DNA of 64,000 nt from Brevundimonas aurantiaca (GTDB lineage Bacteria; Pseudomonadota; Alphaproteobacteria; Caulobacterales; Caulobacteraceae), in NCBI RefSeq assembly GCF_014199955.1, contig NZ_JACHOQ010000001.1:186001-250000 (forward strand). Reading direction: 5' to 3'. The translations under genes and the position numbers were made by a program. This document shows positions 61,708 through 64,000 of the stretch, piece after piece; the stretch's first letter is position 1, and each line of letters begins with the position of its first letter. The notes under the pieces are model-generated. The model worked only from the letters and a program-made list of their open reading frames with translations, had not been told where the DNA came from and did not search any database.

Positions 61708-61735
61708 TTGATGTTATACTGGTAGGGAGTATATC
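61708..61735 (+). promoter_or_regulatory. Promoter with embedded RcnR/DmeR-type operator
   Basis: TTGATG (61708-61713) and TATATC (61730-61735) form a -35/-10 pair with 16-bp spacing. Between and over the -10 lies ATACT-GGTAGGG-AGTAT (61716-61732), matching the TACT-G-tract-AGTA pattern of RcnR-family operators. A repressor here would block RNA polymerase, with metal binding releasing it. Confidence 0.72.
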
Positions 61736-61757
61736 AGCCCAACCGGTTCGTGACGGC

Positions 61758-61973
61758 TTGCGCCACGGCTCGGTGACGGGCCGATCGGTGAAGACACCCT
61801 GCATAGACATCTGCATCTTCGATTCCGCGACCGGCTGGTGCGTGGGGTGCGGCCGAACGCGTCCGGAAGTGGCTCAATGGTGCAAGCTGTCGCCCTTCCG
61901 CCGCAAGGCCATCGAGCGGGAGCTCCCCCGGCGAATGACCGCCTTGGGTGCGAAGGCCGGGGCGAGTGACTAA
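61758..61973 (+). CDS. DUF1289 family cysteine-containing protein
   Basis: A 71-residue protein with the DUF1289 pattern TPCIDICIFDSATGWCVGCG then RTRPEVAQWCKLSPFRRKAI. Five or more cysteines suggest metal or Fe-S binding. The start is TTG at 61758, or one of two GTGs at 61773 and 61788. It is the first gene behind the metal-responsive promoter and is followed 36 bp later by dmeR, so it seems part of the nickel/cobalt resistance operon. Its role there is not known. Confidence 0.75.
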   Translation: MRHGSVTGRSVKTPCIDICIFDSATGWCVGCGRTRPEVAQWCKLSPFRRKAIERELPRRMTALGAKAGASD

Positions 61974-62009
61974 TGAGACCCAACACGTCGTCTCGAGAAG
62001 GATTCCACC

Positions 62010-62282
62010 ATGGCCCATATCGCCGCTGACAAGCCCAAACTTATGGCCAGGGTCCGCCGCATCAATGGGCAGGTCAGCGCTCTCGAGCGCGCCATCAATG
62101 ATGATGTCGATTGCATCGCCGTCCTCCAGCAGGCCGCCGCCGTGCGCGGCGCTCTTGGCGGCCTGGTCGAAGCGCTGATCCTTCAGCATCTCGAGCACCA
62201 TGTCGCTGCGCCTCATCTTGATGAAGCCGCGCGTCGCAAGGGCGCCGACGAGCTCATATCCATTATCGGACGCTATAAATGA
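62010..62282 (+). CDS. dmeR: Ni/Co-responsive repressor of the RcnR/CsoR family (DmeR)
   Basis: A 90-residue all-helical repressor. The metal-site residues of RcnR are all present at the same numbers: His3, Cys35, His60 and His64. This pattern separates it from FrmR (formaldehyde) and CsoR (copper). Metal should release it from the operator at 61716. The stop overlaps dmeF by four bases. The pair matches the dmeRF operon of Rhizobium, which gives nickel and cobalt resistance. Confidence 0.9.
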   Translation: MAHIAADKPKLMARVRRINGQVSALERAINDDVDCIAVLQQAAAVRGALGGLVEALILQHLEHHVAAPHLDEAARRKGADELISIIGRYK

Positions 62283-63223
62283 CCATCCAGCCTGCCGCTT
62301 CACCGGCCCATGATCATGTCTTTCTGGCCGCCAATCATGACGAGAACGCCCGCCGCACATTGATCGTGGTCGTCCTGACCGCAGTGATGATGGTCGGAGA
62401 GATCGTCGCCGGCGTGCTGACGGGATCAATGGCCTTGCTGGCGGACGGCATACATATGCTCACCCACGCCGGAGCCCTTGGGGTCGCGGCCGCAGCCTAC
62501 AGCTACGCACGCCGTCACGCGAACGACCCCCGATACAGCTTCGGCACCGGCAAGGTCGGCGATCTGGCAGGGTTTGCATCCGCGCTCGTTCTGGGCCTTT
62601 TCGCCATTGGCATCGGCGTGGAATCCATCCGACGTCTGTTCGAGCCGACTACGGTCTTGTTCGGCGAAGCGGCGATTGTCGCCGTCATCGGCCTTGTCGT
62701 GAATGTCGTGAGCGCTCTTCTGCTCTCGGGAGGGCATCACCACAGCCACCAGCATGATCATCACGATCATGGCCACCACGACCACGGGCACGGCGGCGAC
62801 AACAATCTGCGTTCCGCGTATCTCCATGTCCTAGCCGATGCCCTGACATCGGTCCTTGCGATCGTCGCGCTCCTGTCAGGTCACTATCTCGGATGGACAT
62901 GGCTGGACCCGATCATGGGCCTGGTCGGCGCAGCGGTAATCGCGAAATGGTCATGGGGTCTCCTGCGCGATACGGCTGCCGTCCTGCTGGACCGAACCGA
63001 CACCCACGTCGCCGATGAAACCCGCGAGGCGATCGAGACGCCAGGCGATGCCCGTATCCGCGATCTGCACATCTGGCGGGTTGGGCCGGACGCTCACGCC
63101 GCCATCATCAGTGTCGCGACCTCCAGCGCGACCTTGGAGGCGCTTCGAGCGCGGCTGGTCCCGGTGCACGAGCTCAAGCATATCACTATCGAAATCGAAC
63201 CCTCCGAGCCTCTCCCCGCCTGA
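62279..63223 (+). CDS. dmeF: Cation diffusion facilitator DmeF (Ni/Co efflux)
   Basis: Proton-coupled metal exporter of 314 residues with six membrane helices. The first metal site lies in MALLADGIHMLTHAGALG, the second in YLHVLADALTSVLAIVALLS. A histidine-rich cytoplasmic loop (about residues 153-171, 12 His) precedes the latter. The HMLTH variant and neighbouring dmeR favour nickel/cobalt over zinc. The short C-terminal cytoplasmic domain is present. Confidence 0.9.
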   Translation: MTIQPAASPAHDHVFLAANHDENARRTLIVVVLTAVMMVGEIVAGVLTGSMALLADGIHMLTHAGALGVAAAAYSYARRHANDPRYSFGTGKVGDLAGFASALVLGLFAIGIGVESIRRLFEPTTVLFGEAAIVAVIGLVVNVVSALLLSGGHHHSHQHDHHDHGHHDHGHGGDNNLRSAYLHVLADALTSVLAIVALLSGHYLGWTWLDPIMGLVGAAVIAKWSWGLLRDTAAVLLDRTDTHVADETREAIETPGDARIRDLHIWRVGPDAHAAIISVATSSATLEALRARLVPVHELKHITIEIEPSEPLPA

Positions 63224-63275
63224 ACTGCGACACTTTTGATGTTGCTTGAATCAGGGGTGTCGAGATAGTCCGGGG

Positions 63276-63290
63276 GAGTACGGGGTACTC
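63276..63290. promoter_or_regulatory. Candidate metal operator before the His-rich gene
   Basis: GAGTAC-GGG-GTACTC is a perfect inverted repeat, with a G-tract (CGGGGG) just upstream. It sits immediately before the TTG start at 63293. It resembles the G-tract plus AGTA/TACT design of the dmeR operator. Confidence 0.5.
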
Positions 63291-63292
63291 TC

Positions 63293-63721
63293 TTGTCGCG
63301 ACTTGTCCGCCAGATCTGCATCGGCTTGGCCGTGACCCTTATGGTCACGCTGCAAGGCTTTGCGGTACGTGACGGTCAACATCGAATAGAACATGCTCTC
63401 CAGTTCCCCGGCGTCGCTTTCAGCGATTCCGCGGCTGACCATGATCATCACGACGACGGGCACGATCACGCCCACGAGGTCGACGCTGAAGCCTCTGCCG
63501 CCGCAGACACGGCGATCGACACCGCCGACCAAAGCGAAATGCCGGTGCTGCCGCACCATCACCATGGCGGCGGCGGTGACGTGCACATCGCGCTCGCAGG
63601 CCTGCCTCAGCCGAACTCCCCCTCCAGCGGACTTGCGCCCGCGCTCAACCCGGCCCGGACTCCGCCTTTGGCGGGAACGCGTCCGGAAAGCCCGCTCGAC
63701 CCTCCTAAACAGAACGCCTGA
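63293..63721 (+). CDS. Secreted histidine-rich protein of the metal-efflux cluster
   Basis: A 142-residue protein with an N-terminal hydrophobic segment (LVRQICIGLAVTLMVTLQGF) that should direct export, then an Asp/His-rich stretch (about 50-62: DHDHHDDGHDHAH) and a second His cluster (LPHHHH near 88-91). It probably binds divalent metals in the periplasm. CzcI-like proteins occupy the same place before czcC genes, so a similar regulatory or buffering role is possible. The start is TTG. Confidence 0.65.
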   Translation: MSRLVRQICIGLAVTLMVTLQGFAVRDGQHRIEHALQFPGVAFSDSAADHDHHDDGHDHAHEVDAEASAAADTAIDTADQSEMPVLPHHHHGGGGDVHIALAGLPQPNSPSSGLAPALNPARTPPLAGTRPESPLDPPKQNA

Positions 63722-63782
63722 TCGCCTGAAAAGCTGATCCTGCGCGGCCTCCGGGCCGTGCGCGTCCTGTTGGAGAAATTCC

Positions 63783-64000
63783 TTGAAACTACCTGCATCC
63801 GGCGCTGCCGGATGGCGGGTGCGCGCCGCAGCCGTGTCTGCGCTCGCGCTCGCCCTTGGGGCGTCGCTCGCCCCTGCCCCGGTGTTCGCCCAAGCGGCGC
63901 CGGTCCCCGCCGACGTGAACGGCTACCCGCAACTCAGCTTGCGCGAAGCCCTCAGTCTTTCCGCCGCGTCAGACCCGGCGCTCGCCGGTGTCGAAGCTCG
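63783..64000 (+). CDS. czcC: CzcC-like outer membrane efflux protein, N-terminal part
   Basis: The first 72 residues of a TolC-family protein leaving the window at 64000. It has a TTG start behind GGAGA, a long signal peptide (AAAVSALALALGASLAPAPV) and LSLREALSLSAASDPALAGV, the usual first-helix opening of CzcC/TolC proteins. The position after a His-rich protein and dmeRF suggests a heavy-metal RND efflux system (czcCBA type) continuing beyond the window. Confidence 0.78.
   Translation, partial: MKLPASGAAGWRVRAAAVSALALALGASLAPAPVFAQAAPVPADVNGYPQLSLREALSLSAASDPALAGVEA

Overview
The window is about 64 kb of very GC-rich, gene-dense DNA from an alphaproteobacterium, most probably a member of Caulobacteraceae close to Brevundimonas or Caulobacter. 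Supporting signs are the split ATP synthase Fo operon atpI-B-E-X-F with a separate b' subunit, the BamF (DUF3035) lipoprotein next to lspA, the dgt-ftsN-nagZ-scpA-scpB order, split gcvPA/gcvPB, and highly GC-biased codons throughout. Genus assignment is inference, since no rRNA is present.

Region by region: 1-9.6 kb is housekeeping (purD, xseA, lspA, bamF, argS, a NYN-domain nuclease) with an antitoxin/PIN-toxin pair just upstream of an adenine deaminase gene. 9.7-16.4 kb has pncA-fbp, divergent from a glycine cleavage operon (gcvT-gcvH-gcvPA-gcvPB) led by a tandem glycine riboswitch. 16.4-19.8 kb has a TetR/SDR divergent pair around a long palindromic operator, then small membrane proteins. 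19.9-22.5 kb is the ATP synthase Fo operon. 22.7-28.7 kb has ispH, chromosome segregation (scpAB), NagZ, an FtsN-like SPOR protein, dGTPase and an A-type Fe-S carrier. 28.7-33.3 kb is an iron-acquisition unit (TonB receptor, PepSY reductase, small membrane protein) with a Fur-type box. 33.4-47.7 kb is mixed metabolism and DNA maintenance (tyrA-like, pyrC, ygfZ, tag, rnhB, an orphan adenine methyltransferase, pyk, higBA, an alkaline phosphatase).

47.9-57.7 kb is a micro-oxic respiration cluster: cydA-cydB-cydX-hemN-ompW facing cydD-cydC, then an Fnr-type [4Fe-4S] regulator. FNR boxes lie in the cydA/cydD and fnr/57302 gaps, with a weaker one before ompW, so the regulator and its likely targets sit together.

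From about 57.74 kb to the window edge the sequence looks like a genomic island. It begins at a 57-nt 3' remnant of tRNA-Leu(UAA) cut at the anticodon loop. It carries an unrecognised four-gene divergent module that includes a protein with a HEPN-like R-x4-H motif, then a nickel/cobalt-type resistance operon (DUF1289-dmeR-dmeF with its operator between -35 and -10), a histidine-rich secreted protein and the start of a CzcC-like outer membrane efflux protein. The four-gene module is the best candidate here for an undescribed system, possibly anti-phage defence.

Several intergenic palindromic repeat families are present. One is a triplicated 9-mer/hairpin element at 42.5-42.7 kb whose stem shows compensatory changes between copies.
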